From Moanibacter sp964542645 (GTDB lineage Bacteria; Verrucomicrobiota; Verrucomicrobiia; Opitutales; UBA2987): 64,000 nucleotides of DNA. Each line of letters starts with the position of its first letter. Within the stretch, counting starts at the first letter, position 1. The position numbers and the translations under genes are program-made. Location: assembly GCA_964542645.1 (NCBI GenBank), contig CAZIUG010000008.1:372001-436000 (forward strand). Reading direction: 5' to 3'. Positions 45,513 through 54,645 of the stretch are shown here, piece after piece. The notes beneath the pieces were generated by a model that was given only the letters and a program-made list of their open reading frames with translations, did no database searches and was not told the DNA's origin.

Positions 45513-46352
45513 ATGGCCACCATTCTATTTATCCCTCTCGTTTTCGCAGCCATGTTGATCCTATATTTGGTCAGCAGATGGAAAAACCTTTCATGGATGA
45601 ATACTCTCTTCTGGGTCATTGTATGGTGGATCGGGATGCTTTTAATCCTCCGATACGCTATCACACCCCCCCTGCCTGCATCAATCATTCAGATGTTTAT
45701 GGGGATCATTACTATTGCGCTACTTTTCTACATCGGGGCCGACTCTCAGAAGCTCAGAGAATCTACGGGACCAATTGTTCGCTTCCTCGTTGACCGAAAA
45801 TTTAAGATCCCCCTCATAGTGGTAACTCTTCTAATCCCTCTACTCGTGGCATGGAAGGTCTATCTGGATATGAAGACCGACATTGTAGCACCTGTTTTCG
45901 GCCGATCCATCCATCCCGCCCCACCATCTCAGTTCTCCTATGAAGGGAAATCTGTGGATCTTGCTAAGTTGGAGAATCCTTATCGGAGACTCCAATCCGA
46001 AGACCCCAAAGCCTTCCTCCAGCACGTCGAAAACGGTCGTAGGATCTACTACGACAACTGCGTATTCTGCCACGGTGACACACTTGAAGGTGATGGAATC
46101 TATGCTCACGGTTTTAATCCTATCCCAGCCAATCTTGCTGATTCTGGAACTATCGCCCAACTCCAGGAGAACTACGTATTCTGGCGGGTAGCTAAAGGAG
46201 GGCCTGATCTCCCCGACGAATCTGGTCCCTGGAGCTCTGCCATGCCTGCCTGGGAAAAATTTCTCACCGAAGAGGAGATCTGGGATGTAATTATGTTTAT
46301 CTACCATTTCACTAATACAAGCCCTAGGGCAGACATGCATATGGCTCACTAA
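45513..46352 (+). CDS. Four-helix membrane protein with C-terminal cytochrome c domain
   Basis: A 279-residue protein. Four hydrophobic helices occupy the first 120 residues (about 4-20, 30-48, 58-75, 98-117). A periplasmic cytochrome c domain follows, with CVFCH at 183-187 and a distal Met in SSAMPAWEKF. The GDGIYAHGFNPIPANL segment is typical of small class I cytochromes c. It lies 59 bases after the dihaem cytochrome and 2 bases before the next gene. It may be the anchoring subunit that hands electrons from the CydA-like protein to soluble carriers. Confidence 0.87.
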   Translation: MATILFIPLVFAAMLILYLVSRWKNLSWMNTLFWVIVWWIGMLLILRYAITPPLPASIIQMFMGIITIALLFYIGADSQKLRESTGPIVRFLVDRKFKIPLIVVTLLIPLLVAWKVYLDMKTDIVAPVFGRSIHPAPPSQFSYEGKSVDLAKLENPYRRLQSEDPKAFLQHVENGRRIYYDNCVFCHGDTLEGDGIYAHGFNPIPANLADSGTIAQLQENYVFWRVAKGGPDLPDESGPWSSAMPAWEKFLTEEEIWDVIMFIYHFTNTSPRADMHMAH

Positions 46353-46354
46353 GG

Positions 46355-48199
46355 ATGAGAGAGAGACTGAATTTGTTCCACCGCCAGATGGCGGGACGCT
46401 TACGCCGGCTTTGCAACTTTGCGAGTGGCAGAGCTGTCCGTCAGAATCCTGGTATTCCCTCCGATCAGAGTAACACAGCCGAGGGGTATAACTCTAACTT
46501 GTTTATATTCGCCTTCATCCGTTGTCTTCTTTCTTTTACTGCAACTCTCCGAGATAGTAGAGTTGCTAAATTAAAACCCAGGGACCCTTATATCCCCATT
46601 TTCCACTCCCTCCATCTTGTGTTCCGAAAGCTTCTTGTTTGGCAATTTGTCGGCACTCTGTATCTTACTTCCTCTCCCCTTCTAGCTCAATCTCTTGATC
46701 TCGGCTCCGAGACCCAACGAGCTGAAGGAAAAAAACTCTATCAAAATTACTGTGCCCACTGTCACGGCAATGAAGGAGACGGGAAAGGTTCCGCACAGTC
46801 CTTTTTCCGGCCTAAACCAAGGGACTTTACCAGTGGAAAGTACAAAATCCGGACTACGCCGAGTGGAGAACTGCCGACGACGGAAGACATCAAGCATATT
46901 ATTCGGAAAGGGATGCCTTCTACTGGAATGCCACCTTTTACCAATCTGAGTGATGACGAGATCGCAAATCTGGCCTATTACCTAAAGACATTTAATGCTG
47001 ACTTCACAGATCCAGACTTCACCCCAATACCTTTAGCATTGGGGAAAGCTCCTGAATTTTCTGAGGAATCAGCTCTGAGAGGACGTGAAATTTATGTCCA
47101 AAATGAGTGCTACACATGCCACGGGGACCTTGGACGAACCGACGGCGTCTCTGCACCGACTCTGGAAGACGATTTTGGAGATGAAAAGAACCCCATACGG
47201 CCCGCCGACCTCACCAAGCGTTGGACCTTTCGAGGTGGATCCACCCGAGAAGACATTTATCGCACCTTTACAACTGGAATCAACGGCACTCCTATGCCTT
47301 CATATCAGGACTCCATGTCTGAACAGGACCGCTGGGACTTAGTCAATTATATCGTTTCTCTCTCAAAACGCGTCAACTCTGATTTCTCTACCACTATCGT
47401 CGCGGATTACGTCGAAAGAGATTTTGATATTTCCAATGACCAATCCCTCTTTGGGAATGCTTTAACTGCCCACATTCCCATAGTGGGTCAGGTCATCGAG
47501 CCAGGACGCGAGTATTTCCCGGCCACTAATTCCATCGAAGTGCGAGCCATTTACAATACAGAGGAAATAGCTATTCTTGTAACCTGGAATGACATGTCGG
47601 CCGATCGCTTAGGTAGCAACGCACCTGGTCTCCCTGTGGAAGACGTCGTTCCCAAAAGTTTTGCACATCATGGCGAACCCTCAGAGCAATATTCCGATGC
47701 GGTTGCCATTCAATGGCCCACCGCTATGCCTGAGGGCTTCAAAAAACCATTTTTCATCTTTGGAGATCCCCAAAGATCAGTTGATCTTTGGTACGCTGAT
47801 TTGGCCGGAAACGGCAACCTTAAGCAATTCATTGGCAACGGCTACGCCGGGATTCAGGCAAAGGAATCGACCGGAACTTCCATGACTGCTACCTACGATG
47901 CCGGAGAATGGGCCGTAATCTTCAAACAGAAACGAGAACAACCCGATGCCCTATCATTTGCAGAAGGCGTCTTTATTCCAATTTCCTTCTTTGTTTGGGA
48001 CGGCTTTAATCGTGAACATGGAATCAAAACGGGACTATCCTCGTGGTACTCTATCTTCCTCAAACCCCAACAAACTGTCTCTCCTATCGTCCCGATGGCT
48101 AAATACGCAATTTTGACAGTCATTATAGAAATCATCCTCATCGCCTTCATCCGCTGGCGCGCTCGGTCCGAAGATCTGGCTACTCCTCAAACAGTTTGA
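46355..48199 (+). CDS. Dihaem cytochrome c fused to an ethylbenzene-dehydrogenase-type haem domain
   Basis: A frame of 614 residues with two cytochrome c domains (CAHCH 133-137, CYTCH 252-256; PSTGMPPF and GTPMPSY give Met ligands). A beta-rich C-terminal domain (about 355-590) resembles the haem-b subunit of ethylbenzene/DMSO-type dehydrogenases: VRAIYNTEEIAILVTWND, AVAIQWP, FFIFGDP and VDLWYADLAGNG. A membrane helix at about 588-606 ends it. The first 88 residues lack a sensible leader, while GTG 46619 would start at a good signal peptide (VFRKLLVWQFVGTLYL...LLAQS), so the true start is uncertain. It is the last gene of the cytochrome set; probably a periplasmic electron-transfer subunit. 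Confidence 0.82.
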   Translation: MRERLNLFHRQMAGRLRRLCNFASGRAVRQNPGIPSDQSNTAEGYNSNLFIFAFIRCLLSFTATLRDSRVAKLKPRDPYIPIFHSLHLVFRKLLVWQFVGTLYLTSSPLLAQSLDLGSETQRAEGKKLYQNYCAHCHGNEGDGKGSAQSFFRPKPRDFTSGKYKIRTTPSGELPTTEDIKHIIRKGMPSTGMPPFTNLSDDEIANLAYYLKTFNADFTDPDFTPIPLALGKAPEFSEESALRGREIYVQNECYTCHGDLGRTDGVSAPTLEDDFGDEKNPIRPADLTKRWTFRGGSTREDIYRTFTTGINGTPMPSYQDSMSEQDRWDLVNYIVSLSKRVNSDFSTTIVADYVERDFDISNDQSLFGNALTAHIPIVGQVIEPGREYFPATNSIEVRAIYNTEEIAILVTWNDMSADRLGSNAPGLPVEDVVPKSFAHHGEPSEQYSDAVAIQWPTAMPEGFKKPFFIFGDPQRSVDLWYADLAGNGNLKQFIGNGYAGIQAKESTGTSMTATYDAGEWAVIFKQKREQPDALSFAEGVFIPISFFVWDGFNREHGIKTGLSSWYSIFLKPQQTVSPIVPMAKYAILTVIIEIILIAFIRWRARSEDLATPQTV

Positions 48200-48411
48200 G
48201 TTCAGAATTTCTTGTATTGGCAATCAGACCACCGCTGTGGCTTTAGCGATTGGCCAGTCCGGCAAACGGTAGGAATAATGGCATCAGCCAATTACGTCAG
48301 TTAAAATTGACGGAAGGGTCGGTCAGACCTGGCCATCATAAGAACACCGGCCCAAAGAGATTTGAAGTATTTAACTTCTATTTTAGCCACCACCCGTTGT
48401 CTGATTAGCTC

Positions 48412-48873
48412 CTACATTTGTCGATGACGACCCCATCCTGCCTGAAAAAGATGAGTTGCGGCAAGAAGAGCCACAAAGATGAAAAGCCAATTGTAGAATA
48501 GCGGTGTTTCCCCTGCGATAAAGAACCGGTACTGTTTTAAAACTAGACTGATCGATTTGATAGCAGGCCCGAATGCGAGAACTCGAGTAAACCATTTCAA
48601 ACGGTACCAAACGAGGAAAGGCAGGGAAAAAACGGTAAGGGTTCCGAGTAAATAGAAGGCCCACCAAGGGACAAACCCGAAAAAAACCCCCATCCGTTCC
48701 GGAGTAATCTGCAAGACAGCGCCTAGAAGATAAACCATTCCATAAATGAAATACATAATTGCGGCCCGCCGGTAGGGATCACCTCGAGCGGTTGGAAGGA
48801 TCCATTCTCTTAAGAAATTAGATATGGAAGAGCTCACAACTGATGATACAGAGACCCAATTCCGAATATTCAA
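48412..48873 (-). CDS. Hypothetical multi-helix membrane protein
   Basis: A frame of 153 residues with about four hydrophobic helices: AAIMYFIYGMVYLLGAVL, FVPWWAFYLLGTLTVFSLPFLVW, a weaker third segment, and LFYNWLFIFVALLAATHLF. The frame opens with TTG 48873 without a ribosome site; a GTG at about codon 13 is an alternative, so the N-terminus is uncertain. No family is recognised. It is convergent with the cytochrome genes and separate from them. Confidence 0.55.
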   Translation of the reverse strand: MNIRNWVSVSSVVSSSISNFLREWILPTARGDPYRRAAIMYFIYGMVYLLGAVLQITPERMGVFFGFVPWWAFYLLGTLTVFSLPFLVWYRLKWFTRVLAFGPAIKSISLVLKQYRFFIAGETPLFYNWLFIFVALLAATHLFQAGWGRHRQM

Positions 48874-49002
48874 TGCTTAACAATCAAGGATTAATGATTC
48901 CCAGAATCGGATAGGAAAATTCATTTACTTAGTTCATACGAAGGGAAAGGGCGAATATACATAATTCAAAACCAACTCTTCATTTTTCTTCCCCCACACC
49001 TC

Positions 49003-49890
49003 TTACTGGATACCAACATCATACCTGAGTATTCTTGCGCTCCGAACGAAGCCAATTTCTTCCAAAATCTCAAACGGGATCTCCAATTTAGATAGTCTCG
49101 GCACTACGATTTTGGATTGGATTTGTGACAACAGGTAACGAATTAGAATCCCACAGAGGATTGTTGCTTTCTCCCTTATACGACAACCAATTGCTACGAT
49201 CTCAACGTAGCTCCCACCCTCATATACACCTGATCCCTGAATTTCCCGATAGTAAAGATAGGCTGCGAATCCATCGAGATCAGGGATACCAAGGCCTCGA
49301 ACCGATTTTTTTTGATTAACGATGGTCTGTGTCTGTCGCATCCATGCCAAGAATCCCCCTTCTGCTTGCAATTCTCCGTCAGAGCTATGGAGGAAACGAC
49401 TTCCTAAATCGTCTACTCCTATTTCTGAAACAAGCTCTGGTAATGAAGAATCGTCAAGTTCAGATTCAAAAATAAAATCATAATATTCATCTTCCAAATC
49501 GAACCCGAGTTTCTGGAAGAAAGTAATAAGTCCAGCCTGCTCTTCCGTAATTTCGACCGTTAGAAGTGCTGGCCCCAATACACTCATCTTGTCTTTCAAG
49601 GATGCTACTAAGTGACTCCCGTAGCCATGTCCCTGGAATCTCGGCACGACTCCCAACCTCAGGATCGTCGCAGATTCCTCTCTTTTGGCCGCGATCAAAA
49701 CACCGATCGGGTTCCCATCCTCAGAGGCCAACACACAAGAACTCGTCCACAGATCGAGCTCCTTGATTTCACGTTTAAACTTTTCCTCCGTGATAGGAAC
49801 ATGCCTCGGGAAATGAATATTGAAAACCTGGTTAGTCGCCTCAATAAGAAGAGACGCGTCATCAGGTCGACAGAAGCGGAATGAAGGCAT
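49003..49890 (-). CDS. GNAT-family acetyltransferase, apparently two-domain
   Basis: A 295-residue protein. Residues 1-140 form a clear GNAT domain with LRLGVVPRFQGHGYGSHLV, the acetyl-CoA pyrophosphate loop, and FFQKLGFDLED near its end. The second half (about 165-295) ends in ILEEIGFVRSARILRYDV, looking like a degenerate second GNAT domain. It should acetylate a small molecule or protein N-terminus; the substrate is unknown. It stands alone between a membrane protein gene and the stress-protein gene set. Confidence 0.8.
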   Translation of the reverse strand: MPSFRFCRPDDASLLIEATNQVFNIHFPRHVPITEEKFKREIKELDLWTSSCVLASEDGNPIGVLIAAKREESATILRLGVVPRFQGHGYGSHLVASLKDKMSVLGPALLTVEITEEQAGLITFFQKLGFDLEDEYYDFIFESELDDSSLPELVSEIGVDDLGSRFLHSSDGELQAEGGFLAWMRQTQTIVNQKKSVRGLGIPDLDGFAAYLYYREIQGSGVYEGGSYVEIVAIGCRIREKATILCGILIRYLLSQIQSKIVVPRLSKLEIPFEILEEIGFVRSARILRYDVGIQ

Positions 49891-50197
49891 GAGAAGAGTT
49901 TTAAATCGCGGACACCAATATTCTAATAAACCCTGCTAACCGATTGTTGCTTACCCTTGTAATTCTGTGCTCATTTCTAACGGACAGAATGCTAGCTCCA
50001 ATCAATCAAAACGCGTAAACCAAAGGCACGCGATTTCTCGAAATTCAAAATTCAATCGCGTGGTCGAATATCGAGACAGATTTGAAGATTTGTAATCCGT
50101 AATCGAAATTCGAACCTGTCCCAACCTAATTCGGAAGAACTTCCAACCAGCTAATTTTCCAAAAAAGATGCGCAACAATCGATACGGCCCAACCCAG
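49891..50197. other. Intergenic region downstream of the PCP_red gene set
   Basis: A 307-base AT-rich stretch between the GNAT start and the end of the universal-stress gene, both on the minus strand. CGAAATTC-type words recur at 50038-50046 and 50103-50112. No gene, strong hairpin or promoter is recognised. Confidence 0.35.
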
Positions 50198-52321
50198 CTA
50201 TAGCGCAGATCTCTTCTTGTCGAGCTCGCTCATAACGCCCTCCTCATTCATCATCCGTTTGGGGGGAGAATTCGTAGGGTAGTCATTAATGCTGATATCA
50301 GCGTAAACCGGTGTTGAATCCACTTTGTCATCAGAACCGTTTTTATCGTTCGACCCGTTACTACTATCAACTCCATTCGATACAGAACCCTTAGAAGCCC
50401 CATTCGAATCTTTCGAAAGACCCGCAGAAGCGAGCATCTCCTCCATCATTTGCCTTCCGGCCGATATACCCTTTTCCACAAGTTCTAGATTGATCTCTAA
50501 AATCTTTTCATCGAGGGCCATATTTTCCACTTTTCCCTGAACTCTGTCCCGCATGAAACCAGCCGGCACTCGCAAAATCCGCTCTGCAGCATCATCGGTC
50601 CAGGCAAACACAGATCTCAACGGTACATTACCCTTGTCTCTTACAATCAACTTCAATCCTGAATCCTGAATTTCTTCTTCCTCTACCGTTCCTCCGTTCC
50701 GATCATTCTTTTCTGCATACTCGGCAATACTCTCTTCATGCCCTAGTTCGGTAAGGATTTTTTCCGCGAATTCTAATGTCACAGCATTGAGTTTACGCAT
50801 CCTTGCCGCTTTTTCTATATAGGCCTTGGCCCGTCGCTTCTGATAATTGTCCTTGATTGCCGGAAGAAGTCCCCTCGCGTCACTGGTCCACTTAAGCTTG
50901 CGGCCATCATATGAGGACTCCTCCTTCGATCCCCCCTCTGAAGCTATGATTTTGTCAACCATTTCGACCGTGACTTTCTGAAAATCGCTCTCTCCACAAA
51001 TAGCACATTTCACAGGGTCCTCCTCCGAGGCGGTTGTACCACAATGCTTGCAAATAGCAGCATCCCCTTTACTTGCTTTTTCAAAAGCAATCGTCTCTGC
51101 CAGATCTTGCGTGGCTTCTGCCGCAGACTTTGGCATAAACCGATCCATTGCTTCATCGATTAACGAATTAGTGACCACACTATGGCCCTGCTCTACCGCA
51201 AGACGGAGTATAGCCGTGCGGGCAATCCCCTTCACCAGCCGAGGGACTCGAGTCATCCTGTTTTCCGCCTCCGGAGTCCAAGAGATGCTTTCCTCAGCCT
51301 TCACATCCAGTTTTGGATACACCTGTTTCGAAGTAAGCAGCACATCGCAAGGAGCCACTCTCAACAGATTTTCAGAATTACTACCGAGGCCCGTCGTCTC
51401 ATTCTCTGCGTGAACCCCTATCCGGCCCATAACCAAAACCCAGGGTGGATTTTTACGTATATGATCCAGAATTTTTTGATAAGCCTTGCCGTCAAGAAGA
51501 ACCTTTTCTACTTCCAATCCTTCATCTTTCGCCATACTTCCAGCGACATCCAGATGGGACTGGTAAATCTGCGCCAGCCCGGTATCGATTATCTCCTCGT
51601 GCAGTTGATTTTGTTCTTCGAATCGAAATACTTTTGCCGCTTTTTCGGTCAAAACGTCGACGATACTGTTGAATACCATATAGTGGAGATAAGGATCATA
51701 TACACTGATCAGTGTCAGCTTTTTGCCCATCTTCTTCGCAAGATCAATCGCCGTCATTAGACCGCCAAAGGACTGCGGACTCCCATCGATTCCGACCAGG
51801 ATGGTATCCCGTACCGACTCATTCTCCCCTTCAACATGCTTTACGACCCAAACATCGCCTTTTGCATTTGTTGCCACCTGCTGACAGACAGATCCAATTT
51901 GACTGTCTTTTGTCTTACCAATACCCTTTATGCCTATGACTGTTAGATCGTAACAAGAAGCTGCCATGTCCTTAAGGATTTCCACATGGTGCTTTCCATC
52001 CATCATCTTCTTTTCTAAAGACAAGCCAGCATCACGACATTGCTCGTCCATCTCGTTAAGATAGCAATCGGAAATGAGCTTAAGTCCCATCGTTATGAGA
52101 CTGTCATGAATTTTCCTTTGCCTCTCCAACTCCGTTTCCTGCAAATATTCGTCCGGCAACGTGAACTCCATTTGCTTGAACCGGTAATCATGCATCTTCG
52201 CCGCATAAACATGATTGCCTGTTAGTTCAGACTCATACTTCTTGCCAATCTTAATTCCTACCTGAATAGCGTGATTCGAGAATTCAGAGTTATCTACTGG
52301 GACAAGTATTTTTTTGTACAT
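50198..52321 (-). CDS. Tandem universal-stress protein with three PCP_red domains
   Basis: A 707-residue multidomain protein. Two UspA domains come first (about 1-162 and 171-333), the second ending in a GxxGxGS-type nucleotide-binding loop (TGLGSNSENLL). Three copies of a small helical domain follow, matching PCP_red, the C-terminal domain of light-independent protochlorophyllide reductase: about 347-397, 477-525 and 572-626, each beginning xxWTxxA. Between the first two lies a zinc ribbon with Cys424, 427, 439 and 442. The C-terminal tail is Ser/Asn/Gly-rich and disordered. The function is unknown; this architecture is unusual. It is the last of a four-gene minus-strand set. Confidence 0.85.
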   Translation of the reverse strand: MYKKILVPVDNSEFSNHAIQVGIKIGKKYESELTGNHVYAAKMHDYRFKQMEFTLPDEYLQETELERQRKIHDSLITMGLKLISDCYLNEMDEQCRDAGLSLEKKMMDGKHHVEILKDMAASCYDLTVIGIKGIGKTKDSQIGSVCQQVATNAKGDVWVVKHVEGENESVRDTILVGIDGSPQSFGGLMTAIDLAKKMGKKLTLISVYDPYLHYMVFNSIVDVLTEKAAKVFRFEEQNQLHEEIIDTGLAQIYQSHLDVAGSMAKDEGLEVEKVLLDGKAYQKILDHIRKNPPWVLVMGRIGVHAENETTGLGSNSENLLRVAPCDVLLTSKQVYPKLDVKAEESISWTPEAENRMTRVPRLVKGIARTAILRLAVEQGHSVVTNSLIDEAMDRFMPKSAAEATQDLAETIAFEKASKGDAAICKHCGTTASEEDPVKCAICGESDFQKVTVEMVDKIIASEGGSKEESSYDGRKLKWTSDARGLLPAIKDNYQKRRAKAYIEKAARMRKLNAVTLEFAEKILTELGHEESIAEYAEKNDRNGGTVEEEEIQDSGLKLIVRDKGNVPLRSVFAWTDDAAERILRVPAGFMRDRVQGKVENMALDEKILEINLELVEKGISAGRQMMEEMLASAGLSKDSNGASKGSVSNGVDSSNGSNDKNGSDDKVDSTPVYADISINDYPTNSPPKRMMNEEGVMSELDKKRSAL

Positions 52322-52609
52322 ACCGTGAATTTAGGATTCTCCTGTTTTGTGATACCCCTAACTGTTTATAAAAGCCTTTAATGGCCAATCTAGCAAATGG
52401 GCAGCGCTACGTCGAGGAATTTTCCGCTTATTCGTCTAATTTTATGAAGCCTGAAACTTTTGCCAGCGAAGATCATCGTCTTCTCCCACGATTAATTGTT
52501 AGATAACAACAATCTCGGCCATCCTCCCTCCATCAACGCACCCGGCAGACTAGTTATCCTCCCACCGAATAGAGATTACAATTTCGTTCATGGCTCTACT
52601 CGTTGGGAC

Positions 52610-54010
52610 CTATCTCTCCCCAAAAACCTTTGGCGTCGGCATCCGTTTTCGAATATCCGTCAGCACGTCGGGCGTTACCCTACTCAACCCATGCTCCCGA
52701 CAGTATTTCTCGACCGATCGTTTCACCATCCCTCGGACAAAGGCAGGAATGCGTTTCATTCGTTCCTGAGCAGCCAGTTCCCATTGAACCTCGTCCGATT
52801 CACTAAATGAAAAAGGAAGACCATATTCTACCCCAGACTCAATTCCGATCTCATCCTGAGAATACTTCCCTGGAGAAAAATCACAAAGGGGGTCTTCTGC
52901 CATGAAGTCACCATTACTACCGAAAGCCCTCGCTCGACATCCCCCACACCGCGGATTAAACTCGCATTCACCACACCGATCCCCCAACTGACTCCGTTTC
53001 CGAATAGTTCGGAAAAGATCCGAATCATTCCATATTTCGAACATCGATTTTTCTCTCAAATTGCCTCCATAGAGGGGCAGATAAGGACAAGGAGTCATGT
53101 CACCATTAGGACGGATTCCCATGTAATGGGTTCCAGCCGGACACCCTCCTGCCCCGCCGGAAAACGACTTCAAGAATTTGGAGCCCGGTTCTTCTTCAAA
53201 AAGATGCTTGAAGTAGTGAGGGGCGCACTTGGCATTGGTTACCATTTTCCCATCAAACTTTCGCTGAATCTGAGAGAGCTCGACCAACACCCGTTTGTAT
53301 TCTTCACTTGAAATATCGGAAACAAACTGACCGCGACCGGTAGATACCAGAAAATAGAGGTTAAAAACTTTTGCTCCCATTTTAAAATGCGCAAAATCGG
53401 CAATAGAAGAAATTTCGCCAAGATTATGTTTACCCACAGTTGTCTGGACGATGAATGAGAGTCCGGTTTTGTTAAGTATCTTGGCACCATTCACCGTATT
53501 CTTCCACGCGCCCTCAACACCACGAAAGCGGTCGTGGCGGGATGGATCTAATGAATCCAGGGACAGGGATAGTCCCCGTAACCCATTTTCCTGTAAAAGC
53601 CCTGCCAGGTTTTCAGTGATTAGCACTCCGTTAGTCCCGCATACTGTCCATAGATCATGTTCTTTTGCATATCGAATGATATCTATGATATCCGGGCGTA
53701 ACAATGGCTCTCCACCTGTCAAAATGGTGAGCGCTTCTGGCGCAAATGAGGCAATCTGATCAATTACTTTAAAACAAGCTTCCGTCCCCATTTCAGTACG
53801 ATCGGCAAAACCTCCTTCTTTCAGACGCTGAACGCTTTTTGCTCCTGCATCCAGGTAACAGTGTTGACATTTCAAATTGCAACGATTCGTCAAATTCCAG
53901 GAAATAACGTAAGGACGGGAATAGGCAAAGGGGTTAGATTCCTTTTCCCCGATTGAACCAGTTTGCTCACAATCAATCGGGGCGGGCGAATTTTCAGGGA
54001 GAGATCTCAT
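52610..54010 (-). CDS. Radical SAM/SPASM protein with C-terminal PCP_red domain
   Basis: A 466-residue radical SAM enzyme. The [4Fe-4S] site is CNLKCQHC (Cys44, 48, 51). GGEPLL binds SAM. A SPASM region with Cys-rich CPAGTHYMG, TPCPYLPLYGG and CGECEFNPRCGGC should hold one or two more clusters. This layout resembles NirJ/AhbC-type haem-modifying and peptide-modifying enzymes. Residues 408-457 form a PCP_red domain (VQWELAAQERMKRIPAF...). It lies 288 bases before the universal-stress gene and 99 bases after the zinc-ribbon/PCP_red gene, all on the same strand. Its substrate may be a tetrapyrrole or a protein; neither is shown. Confidence 0.9.
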   Translation of the reverse strand: MRSLPENSPAPIDCEQTGSIGEKESNPFAYSRPYVISWNLTNRCNLKCQHCYLDAGAKSVQRLKEGGFADRTEMGTEACFKVIDQIASFAPEALTILTGGEPLLRPDIIDIIRYAKEHDLWTVCGTNGVLITENLAGLLQENGLRGLSLSLDSLDPSRHDRFRGVEGAWKNTVNGAKILNKTGLSFIVQTTVGKHNLGEISSIADFAHFKMGAKVFNLYFLVSTGRGQFVSDISSEEYKRVLVELSQIQRKFDGKMVTNAKCAPHYFKHLFEEEPGSKFLKSFSGGAGGCPAGTHYMGIRPNGDMTPCPYLPLYGGNLREKSMFEIWNDSDLFRTIRKRSQLGDRCGECEFNPRCGGCRARAFGSNGDFMAEDPLCDFSPGKYSQDEIGIESGVEYGLPFSFSESDEVQWELAAQERMKRIPAFVRGMVKRSVEKYCREHGLSRVTPDVLTDIRKRMPTPKVFGER

Positions 54011-54109
54011 TATTCAAAAATCTTTTCTTTGAAGAAAAGTGCGCCTGGGAAGGAGCTATCGGAGGTGTCTACATCTTGCACACCTGTATTTTCCTTCAGA
54101 TTCCTGGAA

Positions 54110-54628
54110 TCACATCCCGAAATGCTCCTTTGCTGAAGCCAGGCATTCCTCGTTAACCTGGGTATAGCCTTGCTCAATTGCGTACCTTTCGATTCCCTGC
54201 TTTGCCATTGGTCTAACAAACTCTGGGATATTTTTAAGACGCACCAGAGCTTGCGCAGTCCATTTTATCTCAGCATTCATCTCAGAGGATTCCGGTCTGT
54301 TGGGAGACGCTCCAAGTGCTCTTCTGGCTTCCTCAGAAAAGGGACATTTTCCCGACTCTTCGGAAGTTGGAACCGACTTAACTCCAACCGCCTCTCCCGT
54401 TTCGTCAATTACGATACCCTCACTTCCAGCAAGAGTTTTGCCACCGATCTCAACACCTAGGGAAGAGACCATCTGAGTCTCAAAGGGATTCGTCAACATT
54501 GCGATCTGGACCAAACACTCGGGACACTCGTATTGCAAGGAAAGGGAACCACGTTCATCTGGAACCACTCCTTCATCATTCTTGAGCAGGTTCATTTGGG
54601 TATCGCAACTGACACAGAGAAATCTCAT
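54110..54628 (-). CDS. Zinc-ribbon protein with C-terminal PCP_red domain
   Basis: A 172-residue protein. Its N-terminus has two Cys pairs, Cys5/Cys8 and Cys35/Cys38, forming a probable zinc ribbon or small iron-sulfur site. A linker follows with a lone CPF motif (Cys95), and residues 121-169 form a PCP_red domain (IKWTAQALVRLKNIPEFVRPMAKQ). No other family is recognised. It is sandwiched between the Mrp/MinD-like ATPase (17-base gap) and the radical SAM gene, so it is likely an adaptor within one system. Confidence 0.82.
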   Translation of the reverse strand: MRFLCVSCDTQMNLLKNDEGVVPDERGSLSLQYECPECLVQIAMLTNPFETQMVSSLGVEIGGKTLAGSEGIVIDETGEAVGVKSVPTSEESGKCPFSEEARRALGASPNRPESSEMNAEIKWTAQALVRLKNIPEFVRPMAKQGIERYAIEQGYTQVNEECLASAKEHFGM

Positions 54629-54645
54629 ACTTTAAAACCTTCGCG

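Noticed and set aside
45840..46349. 169-codon minus-strand frame over the monohaem cytochrome gene
   Set aside because: Antisense to a gene with a haem motif and membrane helices; no family likeness of its own.
51182..51760. 192-codon plus-strand frame inside the universal-stress gene
   Set aside because: It is antisense to a well-supported protein with clear domains; its translation is rich in His, Arg and Ser like a shadow frame.
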